42,151 bases of DNA from NCBI GenBank assembly GCA_017447725.1, contig JAFSMX010000002.1, positions 1 through 42,151 on the forward strand. The letters are read 5' to 3'. The position numbers and the translations under genes were made by a program. Origin of the DNA: Bacilli bacterium (GTDB lineage: Bacteria > Bacillota_I > Bacilli_A > RFN20 > CAG-826). The notes beneath the pieces were generated by a model. That model saw nothing but the letters and a program-made list of their open reading frames with translations, was not told the DNA's origin and did no database searches. Of the stretch, positions 41,555 through 42,151 are shown piece by piece (the stretch's first letter is position 1; each line of letters opens with the position of its first letter).

Positions 41555-42151
41555 TGGATGACATTAAAGAAGAAGTCGAATTAAACGTCGACGCATCCAG
41601 CGAAGATCGTCCAGACGCTGATTATAGCGCCAAAGATCTTCAAGTTCTCGAAGGCCTTGAGGCGGTTCGTAAACGTCCAGGCATGTACATTGGTACAACA
41701 GCTTCTGCTGGTCTACACCATCTCGTTTGGGAAATTGTCGATAACTCAATCGATGAAGCCTTAGCGGGATTCTGTGACAAAATCATTGTCAAAATTAACA
41801 AGGGAGAAACCATTACTGTTATTGATAACGGTCGTGGTGTTCCAGTCGACATCGTCGCCAAATCTGGCTTAAGCGGTGTTGAAACCGTTTTTACCATTCT
41901 CCACGCTGGTGGTAAGTTTGGCGAGACTGGTGGATACAAAGTATCCGGTGGTCTACATGGTGTTGGTGCTTCCGTTGTTAACGCATTATCCGAATGGTTA
42001 GAAGTCACAGTCAAAAAGAACGGCGGAATTTACTACATCAAATTCGGTCGTGGTGGAAAACCGCTCGACCATTTAAAGAAGATTGGTGAATGTCCAATTG
42101 AGGAAACTGGAACAACAGTTACCTTTAAACCAGACGACACCATCTTTACTG
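41554..42151 (+). CDS. gyrB: DNA gyrase subunit B, 3' part outside the window
   Basis: 199 codons are visible. An acidic N-terminal extension of about 20 residues precedes [24 protein letters not shown]. The GHKL ATPase motifs are [21 protein letters not shown] and [26 protein letters not shown] lies 8 nt before the ATG. With GyrA it introduces negative supercoils. Its place after recF marks it as gyrB rather than parE. Confidence 0.97.
   Translation, partial: MDDIKEEVELNVDASSEDRPDADYSAKDLQVLEGLEAVRKRPGMYIGTTASAGLHHLVWEIVDNSIDEALAGFCDKIIVKINKGETITVIDNGRGVPVDIVAKSGLSGVETVFTILHAGGKFGETGGYKVSGGLHGVGASVVNALSEWLEVTVKKNGGIYYIKFGRGGKPLDHLKKIGECPIEETGTTVTFKPDDTIFT

Noticed and set aside
1-42151. CRISPR array, insertion sequence, prophage, rRNA or tRNA genes
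   Set aside because: No spaced direct repeats, transposase or phage proteins, attachment-site pairs, rRNA or tRNA sequences were seen; the only structural RNA is tmRNA.

Overview
The window is a core-genome segment around the replication origin of an AT-rich, low-GC Gram-positive bacterium. A Bacilli, Mollicutes or Erysipelotrichia-like lineage fits best. The evidence is gene order (rpmH-rnpA-yidC-jag-mnmE read away from dnaA, and dnaA-dnaN-yaaA-recF-gyrB read the other way; gdpP-rplI-dnaB-walJ; rpsF-ssb-rpsR; pth-mfd-tilS-ftsH-dus-lysS), YidC encoded as a lipoprotein, strong AGGAGG-type ribosome binding sites, short sigma-A promoters and a perfect Bacillus-type cre site. I see no phage, transposon, CRISPR or obvious islands. 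There are no rRNA or tRNA genes, but there is a complete one-piece tmRNA gene.

Layout. 1-915: 5' part of a polytopic membrane protein. 928-1407: rlmH. 1480-1875: tmRNA. 1963-3033: membrane protein resembling DUF1189. 3066-8110 (minus): gdpP-rplI-dnaB-walJ-hypothetical operon. 8227-10055 (minus): flavodoxin-like gene plus flavodiiron protein with a rubredoxin tail. 10128-12634 (minus): two lipoprotein genes, one HAD phosphatase-like and one with tandem repeats and a DUF6273-like domain. 12798-13790: rpsR, ssb, rpsF. 13959-23893 (minus): lysS, dus, ftsH, tilS, mfd, pth. 23945-25424 (plus): DUF368 lipid-carrier transporter and an overlapping TetR regulator. 25450-27012 (minus): FGGY sugar kinase with a cre site. 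27138-29765 (plus): pyruvate phosphate dikinase. 29844-34376 (minus): mnmE, tatD, rnmV, ksgA, ispE and a small beta-repeat protein. 34408-37025 (minus): rpmH, rnpA, yidC, jag. 37071-37539 and 38890-39020: the two halves of the origin. 37540 to the end (plus): dnaA, dnaN, yaaA, recF, gyrB (cut).

How the parts work together. Most genes serve replication (dnaA, dnaN, dnaB, ssb, gyrB, recF), translation and its quality control (ribosomal proteins, lysS, dus, tilS, mnmE, ksgA, rlmH, rnmV, pth, tmRNA), membrane protein biogenesis (yidC, jag, ftsH) and the envelope (ispE, DUF368, lipoproteins). The metabolic genes (ppdK, FGGY kinase, flavodiiron protein) suggest a fermentative, oxygen-avoiding life in a carbohydrate-rich habitat such as a gut; this is inference.

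The most unusual observations are an in-frame TGA in the middle of dnaN, a cre site over the sugar-kinase promoter, a set of genes whose -10 box lies so close to the ATG that the mRNAs should be leaderless, a CGCGA motif repeated at the rpmH, dnaA and dnaN promoters, and a small beta-repeat protein tied to ispE. I did not find a clear new multi-gene system; the region is mostly conserved housekeeping genes.
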